Of a stretch of 64,000 nt of DNA, positions 21,222-33,302 are shown piece after piece. Source of the DNA: Patiria pectinifera. Taxonomy: Eukaryota; Echinodermata; Asteroidea; Valvatida; Asterinidae. Within the stretch, counting starts at the first letter, position 1. Each line of letters opens with the position of its first letter. The notes under the pieces are model-generated. The model had not been told where the DNA came from. It was given only the letters and a program-made list of their open reading frames with translations, and made no database searches. Made by a program: the position numbers and the translations under genes. Where the stretch lies: positions 22,837,513 through 22,901,512 of the forward strand of contig CM057147.1 of the NCBI GenBank assembly GCA_029964075.1, written 5' to 3'.

Positions 21222-22067
21222 ATACGGTCAATTTGACCATCAAGGAACAGTTTAGTTTTGAATGGAAGGAGAACTTTGGGGAGCTGGAGGTTCCAGAGAT
21301 GACATTTCTCAAAATGAAAATCCCTGAGCAGAGCGACCGCAAGAACACAGACGGCTCCAAAGCCACAGGGTTCAGCGAAGTGGACTCGGAGATTCTGACC
21401 AACCTGGAGGAAGATCTGAAGGAGAACACGTCCCGCATCCACAAACTCCGCCACGAGCTCAAGCTGGAGAAGTTCTGCCAGGACTGGCTGAAGAAGGAGA
21501 TCAATCGATACAACCGGGCCAGCGAGGGCTTGGATGCCGGATCCACTGGCTCGGAGGAGTCTGAGATGTGCCTGGACACTGACGATGATACGGATGCGAT
21601 GATCAGCGACAAAGGTGGCCTGGACACTCCACGAGGCTCAATGGAGATGGACACGGACGAGTCGAGAGAACCCGACGATGAGAAAGACCCAGACAAGGAG
21701 GAAGAGACAGAGGAAGCCTTGTACGACAACCGGCAAAACCTGACCATCCAGGATGACAGCTCTGACGATGACATTGAAGGCATCTACGAAAATCTGGACT
21801 TCCTGCGGAAACTGCAGAATGGGAATGTCTCGAATGAGGACTCAGAAGGCGAGGATGTCTTCCCACACAGTCCGGACCCAGACTGCCCGCTCACAACGAG
21901 CATGAGGGTCAGCACCGTGATTGACTTGAACAAAATAACCGTTGTGGATGGGCACCGACACTTGCCTCCTAAGCCGTTAAGGCGGACCCCTGCTCGAGCT
22001 GCCCCTATCCCTCCATCGCGTAATTTGCCACCTGCTAGTGAAGGAAGTGATAACATGCAAAATGCGG
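21222..22067 (+). CDS. bcr: BCR-like RhoGEF, exon 2: oligomerisation domain, acidic region, YxN and SH3-ligand motifs
   Basis: Acceptor TCCTATCCAG, donor GCGG|GTAAGT; phase 1 at both ends; residues 13-294. FSFEWKENF (23-31) and PEM match the start of human BCR (WKAQFPDS...PPRM). Residues 66-110 form a heptad-like coiled coil (LEEDLKENTSRIHKLRHELK), the equivalent of the BCR tetramerisation coil. Residues 114-198 are highly acidic. Tyr180 (YDNR) and Tyr201 (YENL) are YxN motifs; the second aligns with the YVNV of human BCR Tyr177, the Grb2 SH2 docking site. PPKPLR and PIPPSR (about 261-279) are PxxPxR SH3 ligands. ABR lacks this N-terminal coil, so BCR type is favoured. Codon use is more GC-rich than the introns. 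Confidence 0.88.
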
Positions 22068-22471
22068 GTAAGTTGTTTTCTTTTCTTTTTAAGTGCATTA
22101 CTATCCATCGTTGTGTTTTCAAACTAAGGTTCATCTCATTACATGTACATCACAGTTTTCTTTTTCCTTCCATCCTGAGAATTGTGTTGCTGATGGACCT
22201 GTGCAATATCTGTCCATGGACGATTCTCTTCAGTTTCTTCACTCAAATGGATGTTTAGTTCTTAAAGTACAAGTGGCGTTGATCGACTGTTTCATGGATG
22301 GTCCATCTAAGTAACTGTATTTCATATGTACCCTAACTCCCTGGCATGATTTTCTAGGAACCATACCCATCCTGGCAAATTCCAACACCATATGGGAAAC
22401 TGCACGTATTCTGACTTTGATTCTGGAGATGTGTCAACCCAATGTAAAAGACTGTCAGTTTAGGGGTACTG

Positions 22472-22789
22472 TACCCATCCTGAGTGGGGAAGTGTGGCCT
22501 AGTGGTTTGGGTTCGTGACTCATGATCAGATGGTCAGGGGTTCGAATCCAGCTGCTGGCCATACGTTGTGTCCTTGGGCAAGGCACTTTATTCCCACTTG
22601 CCTCTCTCCACCCAGGAGTATAAATGGGTACCAGCATTAGCTGGGGAGTAACCTGCGATGGACTGGCATCCTGTCCAGGGGGAATAGAAATATTCTCAGT
22701 CGTTTCATGCCACTGAAACCGGAGATAAACACCGGCCTGATGGGCCATATAGGCTCGGGACAGACTTTACTTTTTTTTACCCATCCTGA
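22472..22789 (+). mobile_element. tRNA-derived SINE with 12-bp target-site duplication
   Basis: The same 12 bases (TACCCATCCTGA) flank it at 22472-22483 and 22778-22789. The body starts with a tRNA-like head: A box TGGCCTAGTGG, B box GGTTCGAATCC. A body follows with TGGGCAAGGCACTTTATTCC and GCGATGGACTGGCATCCTGT, and a short T-rich end. The duplication shows retrotransposition by a LINE partner. It lies in BCR-like intron 2, same strand. Confidence 0.9.
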
Positions 22790-23271
22790 CAGATTCCAAC
22801 AAAACATGCCCTTAGGATTTGATGGGTTGAGTTCTGTTAGGGTTAAATGTCAAAGTGGTATGCATGCATAAGCGACATGTACTTGTTTGTGCATAGCATA
22901 TAATTAGTTATTGTTCCCTGTGTTGCCACTCCATTTGACATATCAGGCAGTCATTGTGATGTCATGAAATTATTGACACAACTTTGATGTTAGTTTCGCT
23001 ATAGTTTTGGATTATCTCAGCTGTAGTTTGGACTTTGTAGCTGGGACAATGTTATGGACTCTGTGAACAAGTGCATTTTGTTTACAAACAGAGTACATGT
23101 AAGGCGCGTGCTGCATTGCCACAATGTAGGCCTACACCATTCATTCTTCCAAAGATAATGTAAGTTTGCGCATATTTAGAATAAAAGTGATCTTGCATTA
23201 ATGCTGTGCATCGTGTTGAGTTGACCAGGCCAATCCGACCCGAAGTGTATACAACCGATCTCAACTCCTCC

Positions 23272-23760
23272 TATACCCGACCTAACAAAAATTTTAGCAA
23301 AAAACAAACAAACCGACCCGACCCGACCCGAAAACCCCCGAGTATCCGGCTTGGGCAACTGTTTCTGCTCTTAATGCCAGAATTTTACCCGCATCCAATA
23401 AAAATCGTCGTCTCTCAGTTAAGAATCATACCGTACGGTAATGTGAAGACTCATAAAGTGAACTACATTGTAGTGGTGGGCCTACACGTTATAGACATGT
23501 GCATGATAGACCACGAAACCACATGCACATTGGCGCAGTGGGTTGGACATATCATATAGAGCAAGGACCCATAATCGTACCGGGCTCAGTATAACTACCA
23601 GTATAACTCTGTGATAATATTTCACTGCGTGAATTTACGAACAGTTTCAGATTACTTATTTTGAGTTTCTCACAAGATGGCTTAACCGACCCGACCCGAC
23701 CCGACCCGACCCTAAAATGGCAAACACAATTTAACCAAAACCGACTCAACCCGAAGTCGG
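23272..23760 (+). repeat. Two (CCGAC)n pentanucleotide patches about 360 bp apart
   Basis: CCGACCCGACCCGACC runs occur at about 23315-23332 and 23684-23712. Each is embedded in CCGA-rich degenerate sequence (for example AAACCGACTCAACCCGAAG). The matching context suggests ends of one repeat family, not two chance microsatellites. Confidence 0.7.
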
Positions 23761-24740
23761 ATTTTTACCATTTAATACCATTAAAGTTATCCGAAAGTAA
23801 ACAAAGCAAATATTTAGAGAACAACAGACAAAAAAGTAAGAACATCAATTTTTTTCCAACTACCCGGAACCTTTATGTATGTCTGGATAATTTTTTGGGA
23901 ACGCACAATTTCTTTGCAGCCTAATGTGGGAAATTGTGTGTTGACAACCAATAGGTACGGCGTCACAATTACATGAAATGGTTTTATATACGCTCAAATA
24001 TCCTCCGTCAAAATTCCAAGTCCCCGTCATTGTTAGTTGAAAGTCATATCTTGCGACACGGGATTACTTTAACTGGCCTATTGAAAGAAAAATCAGCCAA
24101 TTCTCAACCCGCAAATACTGGCTTTCAGCAGGTCTTTATTCATTTCAATGGCCGGGCTGAATTCTGCATTCAAACTTGTTGACCAATGACCTGCGTACAA
24201 TACATCTCAATAACAAGGAATATTTCTTTTTGTGTTGCATCCAGGCATGTGGCTGCCAGGTGCTTAACGAACACGGAACTTAGAACTTCCTGGTTCTGGA
24301 GAAAGCACTTTCCTCACAAAACGTGCACTTTAACGTGTACACGTACTTGACGCGATGCCGTCTTTCTGAAAATCACTCCATGACCTCATGATAAGCCACA
24401 ATTTTTTTCATATTCCGACAGGGTATTTGTTACGAATACAGTCCTGAGGCAATATGTACACATGTATTTAAAATGTAAAGAATCTACTGTGTACACTGTA
24501 AGCCGATACAATTTAATAAATAAAACTGTTTTGCATGTATACGTGTACCGGTACATGTATCTCCGCAGCACTGTTAACCCAAATTCAACATCATCCACAG
24601 CAAATCCGAAGAAGAAGGTCCCGATGGGCCAAAAGGCTCTCAGCAATATGATTTGTCAGATTGAATTTCATTGCATAATATCAAAATTGAGGATTGTCAT
24701 CCTGTTCTGGTAACTGAGACATAAATTGCTTTATAGTATA

Positions 24741-25300
24741 CAAATATTGAATGCTTCGAGTGGTGTAGTAAAACTAGCCTCCCGAGGTGATCCATGGACC
24801 ATTCTATTTTCCCGAGGCGAAGCCGAGGGAAAATAGAATGGTCCATGGATCACCGAGGGAGACTAGTTTTACTTCACCACGAGATAAAGCATTCAATATT
24901 TGTTTTATAACACTTCACCCACAGATTCTGTTTGATTTTAATATTTAAAATTATTTAAATCTGAACACAGTTGAAATAAACTTCAATTTCAATACAAAAT
25001 TGGTGGAAAATGTGTTTCTCTCTTAAAAACTACCCCTTCACAAAATGTTTGAACCCAAGTCTGCGGCGCGCTCTCTTTGGAATAATACGCGCTACGCGCA
25101 ACGCGCACACCAGCATGCATTTGCACACAAATACCGCGCCGTGGAAATAGTACATGTACTTTGGTTGCTAATGGTATAGTACTTTGGTTGCTATGCGCAT
25201 AGTACTTTTGGCCGTGCACAGAAAGATAGCAAAATTAGAAAGTAACATGTGACTCGCTCTCGGCCAATCAAGACACAGAATCTGTGGGTGAGGTGTTATA
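24741..25300. mobile_element. Hairpin (24741-24902) with the CCCGAGGCGAAGCCGAGGG core, inside a larger inverted-repeat element
   Basis: A 162-bp hairpin opens with CAAATATTGAATGCTT and closes with its mirror. Its arms are about 70 bp and the 19-nt core is at 24811-24829, identical to the core at 8946-8964. Directly after it, TATAACACTTCACCCACAGA (24907) is mirrored at about 25275-25300 by CAGAATCTGTGGGTGAGGTG. So hairpin and inverted repeat may be one 560-bp element. No coding frame. Confidence 0.8.
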
Positions 25301-28300
25301 ATACTCAAATATGGCTCATGAGATAAATGCAGCGAAAACATTCATGGGTAATTTTCTTCTTTTCAGTCGCAGGTTGTGCTTAAATTCCAACCTGCCCTGG
25401 TTCTTTGATTGGGATAAACGTCCGTTGACACAGCCAGATAATATTCTGCATATTAGCAGGGGTTGGCTGTTTGAATAGAGATTGGTCAGTTTACGTAACT
25501 ACCGTAAGTTTCAGTTTGCTTAATGCCCGAGCCTCTTTTAATTAACTGCTCCAGTGTACATTTTGTGACTATCCACGGCCTTCTCATTATAAAAATCACA
25601 AAGATGTTGTTTGAATTGTGATCCTCTACCGATATTGTTTGAATTGTGGTTCTTTACCCATATTTACACATGTACTACATTTCTATTTGTTCGTAATGTT
25701 AAATCTTCAAAATAAATATCTCATTAAGTTTATTATATTGTTTATTCTCCTTTTTTGGGGTGGTATTGTAGGGTCTTAGAATTATATTACTCGATTGTGC
25801 CTCGATGACTCTTGAAATATTTCCCATATGGCCCATTGAATTGCTAAAGTCTGTGGACATTTTTAAACTAATGCACACGTTATTCTGTACATGTACTGGT
25901 GCTGTACTAAGACAAAAATCCCTTGGTCTTTTCAACCAACCTCGATAAGACAAACCTGTTTTACTGTTTGCTTGGGTTGTTTATTTATCTGTTTGTTAAA
26001 GTAAACCATCTCGTTTCAACTTCTTATTTACATGTAGTTTGGTGCATGCATGTGGTTCACACAGTAGATATATTTGGCCTCATACCGTACATGTTGGTCC
26101 AACAGTTTAATTAAAGTACTTGTTATCATACATGTGCGTGTACAACTACAATACACATATGATTCATAGCCTTCATATGTTGTCTTAACACACACACAAA
26201 TGAATGGGGATGGGTGTGTCCAATATGTGGTTGAATGTCCCATGTGCTTAGTTTGCATGGTATCATTGACTAGCATTTGAAGAACTAGGCTGATACTGAT
26301 CACTTACACCCTCTTGCTTCCAACAATAGGACTTAGAGGCCATTTCTGCCAGATTTTGTTTGTACACGGTTGAAAGGAAACAGTTTTTTGTGCAGCCAAA
26401 TGTACATTACAGGAAGTGAACACTGTACTGATAGTACTGTATAGGCACGTACTGTAGTGGGTGAACTGATGATAGGACAAATAACAGAAGGAAAAAAATT
26501 GTTTGTGTTCCTTCAGTACAAATAATACCAATGATGGCCATTGACTTTGTTGTTTCAGTCTGACAAAATCAAACAAATACATTATAACTCTGCAACTCTT
26601 CAGAAAAACATTGTAAATTGCCATTAATTAAGGTAGGCCCAAAAAACCTGAAAATTGATTTGCGCATTTGGTTGACATATTCTTGATCAGTTGTCATGAC
26701 AGGTGTCAATTCAGTTGATACTGTCACAAAAATGACAAAACTTACTTTTTGAGAAAGTTTAATTGTTTCTTTTTAGGTTTTGATGGTTGAATCAAATCAA
26801 TTTTTGTGAGAAACGTGTAAATTGAAAAAGCAAACATTTGTTCGCTTTGATTGTCACTACATGTACGTAAAAAGCGTGACAAGTGCACGTCATCGTTGAA
26901 TTCATAGGTTGGGCAGGGTTTAGTACAGTGTAGCATTCTACAGTAGTTTACAGTGCAGACTTAAATTTTCTTTCTTTTGTCCCAAGTTGTAACTGTGTCA
27001 TTCAAATCACATCCTGGCCTCAATATCGAAAGCAAAACGGACCGGCCACGACTAACACGTACATGCCCAGCACGTACCATACTCTGGTCTTGTCACCTTA
27101 ACTTTTCCATACTTTCAAGGTACAAGGTCTGTGCGACAACAAAACCGAAACCCATGCCCATCAAACAACACACACCAAGAGACCTTTTTTGTCAGAGTTG
27201 GGCTCCAATAAAGGACAAGCCTTGAACTTTTTTGCTCACGAACAAAACGGCCTGTTAAAAAAAATCTCTGTATGTCATTATTCACTGGTCCGATCCCGCA
27301 AATTGGAACCAGGAAACCCCACCATGGCCCTGCAGGATGCCCCATACACGTACATGTACTGGTTCTCAAGGTTATCTTTCTGAATGCTGGATTTCAGTTG
27401 AATTCACAAGAGGACGTGCAGTCAGGGATATCAGTTGTTCCCTTTGTACAGAGGAAAACTACGTAACTGACAGCCTGACAGGAAGGAGTTCAAGTGTTTG
27501 TTTCATTGCATACCAGACTTGCAACGTCACAGATTTTTTTTTAAAGACACAATACCATCTATATTAAATCATACAGATTTTTGGTTTTAAAGTATTTGAG
27601 AATATGAGAAGCCATACATGTGAAATTGATTACTACTGTCTAGTTTTCTCCTTTTTTTAATCAAAAGTGGAAAAAAATATGCTGACACTATTAAAATAAC
27701 ATGGAAGTTGTGGGTTCATGTACATTAGAAGCAGAGTTACTATTTAACCTCCCCAAGTAATTAATATTCAAATAAAAACAAATTAAAATAATTTATTGGA
27801 TGTGCCGGTATCCGATGTACAAAAAAAATGCCAAAACTTTTACAGAGTACATTCAGAGTGAAACAATAACTTATAATAATACCAAAATAAATACAATATT
27901 GTTATAATATATAACAATAATTATAAGATTTAATGACAACACGAAGCATCGCATTAATAAGGCCTAATTATCCTGTCAATAAAATTGTCATTGTGGACTT
28001 TTTGAGTACATCTTTGCACCCACAGTAAATGAAAACGTTGATTGAATTTCTAATTGATTTCTTAAAATCACCGAAATTACCCGGTAAGTCTTCTGTGCTG
28101 GTTGATTCTCCTGAAGTGTGAAACCACACAGGTTCATTGGTGGATAATTACCGTAGGAGCTGTACAGTAAATAGTACAGGGGAATTCCACTCAGGGTCAT
28201 ACTTGGCTTCTGATTGACGTCAAAGATGTTTCTATTGTTACCGAGGTCCGGTCCACTTTTTTGTCCTGTGCCAAGTAACGCAGTGTCCACCGAACAATTC

Positions 28301-28862
28301 AGACATGGTCACTCATGCATTTAACGGTCAAGGAATGTTACACCAGCTGTACAGAGTTGCCCCAACATGTTTTATTTTTATAACACCCATTTTTTATTTA
28401 AAATAAATCTTTCAATGAATTTATGTTGATTACTTTGAATGGAATTCATTTGTGTTTTTTTTCACTTGTGGATTGAATGAAAGGGAACCGTGGGTCTGTG
28501 ATGTTGTACTTTTCCACTCAGCGGAGGTAGTCTGAAATCATTCAACCTCATCAAAATTGGGATGAATTTACAGTAGATTGACATGTATGTGACCACCATG
28601 AAATGAGCATTAAGTTGGAAATTCAAATGTTTACAATAAGTGGGACAAAACTTATAGTCTTTTGCTTTTTCAGTTCAACCTCAATCTGTAAGGTACATAC
28701 CGGAACATACATGTAGTCCTATTCTACCTTTCCCTGTTGTTTTGTTCCATCAACATAAAGACCTCTTTTCATCCCATTTTATTACTTGACTATTCATTCA
28801 ATGTAATACAACAGCTGGATTTGCGCCACTTTTTCAAAAATTACTTTTACAACTTCAATTTC
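25301..28862. other. Intron 2 of the BCR-like gene, no gene recognised
   Basis: AT-rich DNA with many TACATGTA-type words. A minus-strand open stretch at 27988-28290 has no recognisable domain. No splice-compatible BCR exon, RNA gene or strong inverted repeat was found. Confidence 0.4.
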
Positions 28863-29008
28863 TAAAAGTAAGGTAGTACTTTCAATGACGAACTTGAATG
28901 AAAGTGTGCACATATACCGGTAGTATTTCGTAGCAACAACGAAAGCTTATTTTATGCAAACTATCATTCCATTTACCGGTAGTCATTGAAAGTGCTACCT
29001 TACTTTTA
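28863..29008. repeat. 146-bp foldback MITE
   Basis: AAAAGTAAGGTAGTACTTTC plus AATGAC on the left is mirrored by GTCATT plus GAAAGTGCTACCTTACTTTT on the right. The motif ACCGGTAGT occurs inside near both arms. Confidence 0.75.
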
Positions 29009-29454
29009 TATTCTATTTTGCCAAACTGACATGGCTGCCCATCCAATTTAGTTGTCGGTCTTATACATGTATTTCCATAACTGAACGCAGTATACCCCCA
29101 AATGTTAGCTCTCGTTCTGCAGAATCAAAAATATAAATATCTTTATACAGTTTTAAATTAAAAAGCGTGACTAGTAAGCTCATTATATACTTGATAGTGA
29201 TGTTGTTGTTGCGTGTTGAAACGTAATTCTGGTAAAAAATAAAATTAAAAAAAATTCTATCAAAGAAATCAGTTTGCACTTTACAGGCATGCAACTTTTT
29301 CTCGGATCCGCTGATTTCCTTGGTTTTTTTTAAAACTTTTCATGAATGCCATTACAAATTAAAAAACACTGTACAAAGTCTTGTGTGGTTTGGAATTTCC
29401 TCGTTCCCCCCCCCCCTAAATTCCCAGTTGCATGCCTGACATTATTGAACGTCC

Positions 29455-29719
29455 TTAAGGCCAAAAAAAATATTCTGCTTCTGGTTTCCCTACATGTACC
29501 TACCCTATTCTGATAGCCCCTACCCTTATGTTTTTATTGGAAAATGAGAAAAAACACCCAAAACCATAAACTTCTACCTTTTACCCATGACTACAGGCCA
29601 ACACCTCCATATAATCGCACACAAGAAAAATTGCCACCCCCAAAAAAATTTCCCCACCTACCTACCCTATTCTCAAATGCCATGTAATCGGAAGCAGAAC
29701 TATTTTTTGGGGGGCCTTA
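29455..29719. mobile_element. MITE of the AAGGCCAAAAAAA family
   Basis: The left end (AAGGCCAAAAAAAATATTCT, then GCTTC) is mirrored by a right end GAAGC...TATTTTTTGGGGGGCCTTA. A CCTACCCTATTCT motif occurs near both ends in direct orientation. Related ends occur at 40618, 48475 and 50934-51302. Confidence 0.7.
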
Positions 29720-29989
29720 GTTAAGTCCCAGATATGTGACTTTGCTGTCATTTTGAAATACAAGTAGTAGGGCCCAATGTAGTTTGGCTTGCGAGCTTGT
29801 TTACATCTCGTTACTAAAGATTTTGTGCTTACAGTTTCTGTGCAAAAACTGTTAAGTGCAGAATGGTGGTTGTAAGCTTGGAATTCTGTGGTACCAGCAC
29901 TTATGAAACTAAGGTTAATATCCAGATTATCGATGAAGATAACGATGCCAAGATGATGAACTGTTCTCTACAACTGTCTGTTCTTGCAG

Positions 29990-30174
29990 ATTCCCCCTCA
30001 CCCAGTGCCACCAGCACACCTGATGCCTCAGTGTCTTCCAATGAGGGCAGCGGATCAGCCTCGTCACTGGGTCGAGACAACCGTCCCAAGGTCTCCATAC
30101 CCCGCCCCACAGATATTGTCGTCACCCCGGCCGGCGCTACGAGCCCTGAGCCAGACCAACCCACCAAAGAACAG
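29990..30174 (+). CDS. bcr: BCR-like RhoGEF, exon 3: Ser/Pro-rich linker
   Basis: Acceptor TGTTCTTGCAG, donor GAACAG|GTATCT. It enters in phase 1, with G from exon 2 plus AT giving Asp, and leaves in phase 0; residues 295-356. The peptide is low-complexity Ser/Pro/Thr/Glu (SPSPSATSTPD; SPEPDQPTKEQ), as expected for the disordered region between the BCR N-terminus and its DH domain. No domain. Support comes from splice sites, phase fit and GC-rich codon use. Confidence 0.75.
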
Positions 30175-30251
30175 GTATCTCAAAAACATAATTTCTGCTG
30201 ATTCTTTTATTTTTGAAAACATTAGGACCTTGTTGGTCTAGAAACAATGCT

Positions 30252-30770
30252 TTAAAGCTATAGTCCATCATTTGTAATTAGTGCATTTTGTTCGTTTGAA
30301 GCAACAAAAGTGTTCAAAATCTAATGAAGGATACTGAGCAACTAACCTGATGAAGTTTCAGCTAAGCTTCAGCTGTACAGTCCGAGAAAAGCAGCATTCT
30401 AGGATCTCAATTTCACATCAAAAGTTACTGAATCATGTTTTGAATTGTTTTGAATTGCAGCTATACGCAGCGTCGCGCACTGATCCGACGAATTATAACA
30501 ACCGCGCGCGCGTGTGCGTCGTTCCAATGCCTGCGCGCGCTGCGCCGAATAACAACACGAACTACTAATTTAAATTTTCCTACGGTGCTTCTTAAGAATC
30601 ACCGTTGGAAATGCCTTCTTTCGTTGATTTCTTCAAAATGACAGCATCCCAGAAAGAATAATTTCACAGGGAGTTTAGTTCCCTTACTATCTTTCAACCA
30701 AGTTTGTTTTTCAACAGTAATTACGCCAGTTACTTTTCGGATAGCTGCAAATGATGGACTATAGCTTTAA
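30252..30770. mobile_element. TTAA-flanked MITE, 519 bp
   Basis: It begins TTAAAGCTATAGTCCATCAT and ends with the exact mirror ATGATGGACTATAGCTTTAA, giving perfect inverted ends of over 20 bp bounded by TTAA, the target of piggyBac-type elements. The interior has a CGCGCG-rich block at 30508-30546 and the motif GATGAAGTTTCAGCT. No transposase. Confidence 0.85.
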
Positions 30771-31101
30771 GGGCATATAGGATCATTTGTTTTTCATATA
30801 TTCTTTTCCAATAATAACATCACTCAAAGTCCATAGAGAAATGTTCCAAACCTAACCTGTTGAAGTTTCAGCTCACTAGAATATTACACTTTTCAAGACA
30901 ACAGTTTTCGAAAAAGATTTCGTAGATACATTGTAACACTCTTCATTTCCAAAAATCGGTCTATTGACTGATCGTTGAAAATCACATCTTGGTTTCTTAT
31001 AAATCACAGCAAGCCACTGACGGCTATTTTCAAAATGCTCCTACATGTATTTTAACCAGAATTACTTTCCTGGGTTGAAATTCCGATCAAATATCCCTTA
31101 A
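30767..31101. mobile_element. Second TTAA element abutting the first
   Basis: It shares the TTAA at 30767-30770 and starts GGGCATATAGGATCATTTG. The right end, GATCAAATATCCC before TTAA at 31098-31101, is a looser mirror. It contains AACCTGTTGAAGTTTCAGCT, shared with the neighbouring element (variant) and with the repeat at 60740-61035. Head-to-tail insertion of related TTAA elements is the likely history. Confidence 0.6.
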
Positions 31102-31157
31102 ATAAAATACTTTGATTTGTGGAAATTCCTAGTTTTTGAGTAAAATCCTTGTTATGA

Positions 31158-31217
31158 TTGCCTTGTGGAGACATTTACAATCTTTTGTTCCCTATTATAC
31201 CCAGGTCTCCACAAGGC
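31158..31217. repeat. 60-bp inverted repeat (GCCTTGTGGAGAC)
   Basis: TGCCTTGTGGAGAC at the left is mirrored by GTCTCCACAAGGCA at the right around 32 bp of unrelated sequence. Possibly a very small MITE; CCTTGTGGAGAC recurs at 45611 next to CCACAAGGCAG. Confidence 0.55.
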
Positions 31218-31618
31218 ATCATATTTCCGAACACACACATACATGTACATGTGTGCAACTTTGATGTTATTTTAATTGTAAAGTTGGGGCTTTTATTGTC
31301 AGTGGCCACTTTTTTTGTCAATAGTAACTTTTTGTGTCGACAGCAATTGTTCCAATCCTTTTAGCAGGTTAAAGCCCTTGATAGTTATGAAATATCTACT
31401 GCAAAAAATTCCAGCATCCTGTAATATCGATCAGCGAACGCAAAGTTTAACCGGCGCGCTCTGCGTGCCACTTTTGACAGGTGCAGCACAGAGTTGCAGC
31501 TGGCACATGTAAAAGTTGATCGAAAAGCTTCGAGTATCTGAATATTCGGCCAAAACGCACTTTTTGGAGAAATGGAATACTAAATTATTCGAAGATAGAC
31601 AGCCCTACTGAAGTTAGA

Positions 31619-31790
31619 GGGCGAAGACCTTTCAACTACATGTACATTGATGTGATTGGCAGAGACACCCAATGTGAAATTGAAGACCTTCCGTACACAA
31701 TGAGGGATAAAGACACCTGGCGTGGCGTTGTGAACGAGATCTCGGTTGCGACCGCTAGATAATGATGATGATGACTGAAATTAGTAATGT
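31619..31790 (+). pseudogene. LINE reverse-transcriptase C-terminus relic
   Basis: A 47-codon frame ending in TAA reads RDTQCEIEDLPYTMRDKD and TWRGVVNEIS. This is the C-terminal pattern (RDT...DL...M.DR..WR..V) of many non-LTR retrotransposon polyproteins, where a target-site-binding tail follows the RT. The stop is followed by a TGATGATGATGA simple repeat, as at LINE 3' ends. Only the 3' tip is present: a 5'-truncated insertion in BCR-like intron 3, same strand. Confidence 0.75.
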
Positions 31791-31921
31791 GATGTCACTT
31801 TTTATCTTCTTCTCATTTCAAGACAATATTATAGGCCCTATTGTTTCACATTATAAAAATAAAACCCAAATTTTATAAAGAACAAAATTGAAATTAACCA
31901 ACTTTTTGTTGTTGTTGACAG

Positions 31922-32038
31922 CTCGCACACAGACTGTCAAGACCGGATGTTGAGATCTTGAATGTGAGACGGATTCTACTCTGTGGAACGTTGGAGAGTG
32001 AACTGAAATATGTCCATACCATGGAGGAACTGCAGAAG
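31922..32038 (+). CDS. bcr: BCR-like RhoGEF, exon 4: start of the DH domain
   Basis: Acceptor TTGTTGACAG, donor CAGAAG|GTAGGA; phase 0 at both ends; residues 357-395. VEILNVRRILLCGTLESEL and KYVHTMEEL align with human BCR LEMRKWVLSGILASEETYL and SHLEALL, the first conserved helix of the Dbl-homology domain. There the conserved Glu of SE(E/L) contacts the Rho GTPase switch regions. It follows the Ser/Pro linker in the same order as in BCR and ABR. Confidence 0.85.
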
Positions 32039-33302
32039 GTAGGAGCCATTAGTGGTCAGACAGGGTGATAATTGGGTGGGGATTTGTACAAGAATGAAGG
32101 AACTCCTGAGCATGTGACACATCAGAGGTCACACGTGGAGGTAAAAAGGGTGGGGCACCTTTGACAGACCTTAAATAATCAATTAAGCAGGTACACAATT
32201 GTGGTCAGACAAGGGGGACATCAATATTAGGTTTTTTGCCCTTCACCGTCGTTCATGTATTTAAAGCAGGAACATGTTGTTTGTACATGTATCACCTTGT
32301 AATATTGAGGCTTTGTTACATGTATATATGTGGAGATCAGCGCAAACAAGTCTGTGCTTACTTTGTCAAATATACATGTACATGTAGATTACACATTTTA
32401 ACATGTTTATTTTTCTCAGGTTTTTATTTCCTATTCTATATTTTGTGGTGCATACATGTACATGACACACATAAACCTGCACATACCGATATGCATGTTC
32501 ATGTTCTTGTATGCCATGTGTACACATTACATTTGTCATACAGAATGTGAAACCACAAAGGTACATGTAATTTCATGAGTACATAAACATTTATGTATAT
32601 TGACGAAAATAGATAGCCTAATCCATGTGTTGATAGATTTTAAAGAAACATGAAATACCATTCCATTGCATGACAATGACAAATAATGTATGCATTCATT
32701 AGAGAAGCCATGACAAATGCATACTACCTTTTTAAATGAACGTGTGTCGTACATGTAAATGATGATTGTGCTTCAATTCTAAGAATTTAGGCAATCATGA
32801 CTAAAGAATAGTTTGGTTAAATGTTGCTGAATTCTCTTTAAAAAATTTAATTGTATGCAATGCCTTGGTGTCATAATTTCCTTATGTACACTCTAAGATA
32901 TATGGAAACCATTGCTGAATAATACATGTTAAATTACATGATATGATTTCAACGGTCTTTTATTTCTCACCATATCCCAGCTTATCAGCACCTGTTTTTA
33001 TTCACATACAGTAGTAAATAACGCCTGCAAACTAAAGGTCTTTCTTGTTTGTAATATTAATTAATAACAGTCACATACAATGAACGTGTGTGTTCCCTGG
33101 CACTAACAGCTGATACCAAAGTCCATCGATGATCCAAAGTCCCAAATGCAGATGATATTTTCCCAGAAAAATGATAAATTGTCCCACCGTATGGGTAAAT
33201 GATACATGTACACATAATGGATTCTCTCAGCCTGTAATATTGTTTATCGTGCCGCTAAGTTTTGTCATGGAGGAATAAGGTTTTGTTTACAGGTACATTT
33301 AA
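32039..33302. other. Intron 4, TACATGTA-rich, no gene
   Basis: Dense occurrence of TACATGTA and overlapping variants (32283, 32380, 32455, 32744). Nothing with coding or RNA-gene character was seen. Confidence 0.45.

Noticed and set aside
21161..22258. 365-codon open frame read as a single-exon gene
   Set aside because: Only 21222-22067 is conserved. The part before is intron ending in a good acceptor and the part after 22067 follows a GTAAGT donor, so it is exon 2 of the BCR-like gene.
23315..23712. Telomere-like or interstitial telomeric repeat
   Set aside because: The unit is CCGAC, not the animal TTAGGG/CCCTAA.
27988..28290. 100-codon minus-strand frame as a gene
   Set aside because: No recognisable domain, no splice or promoter context, lies inside a BCR-like intron with background codon use.
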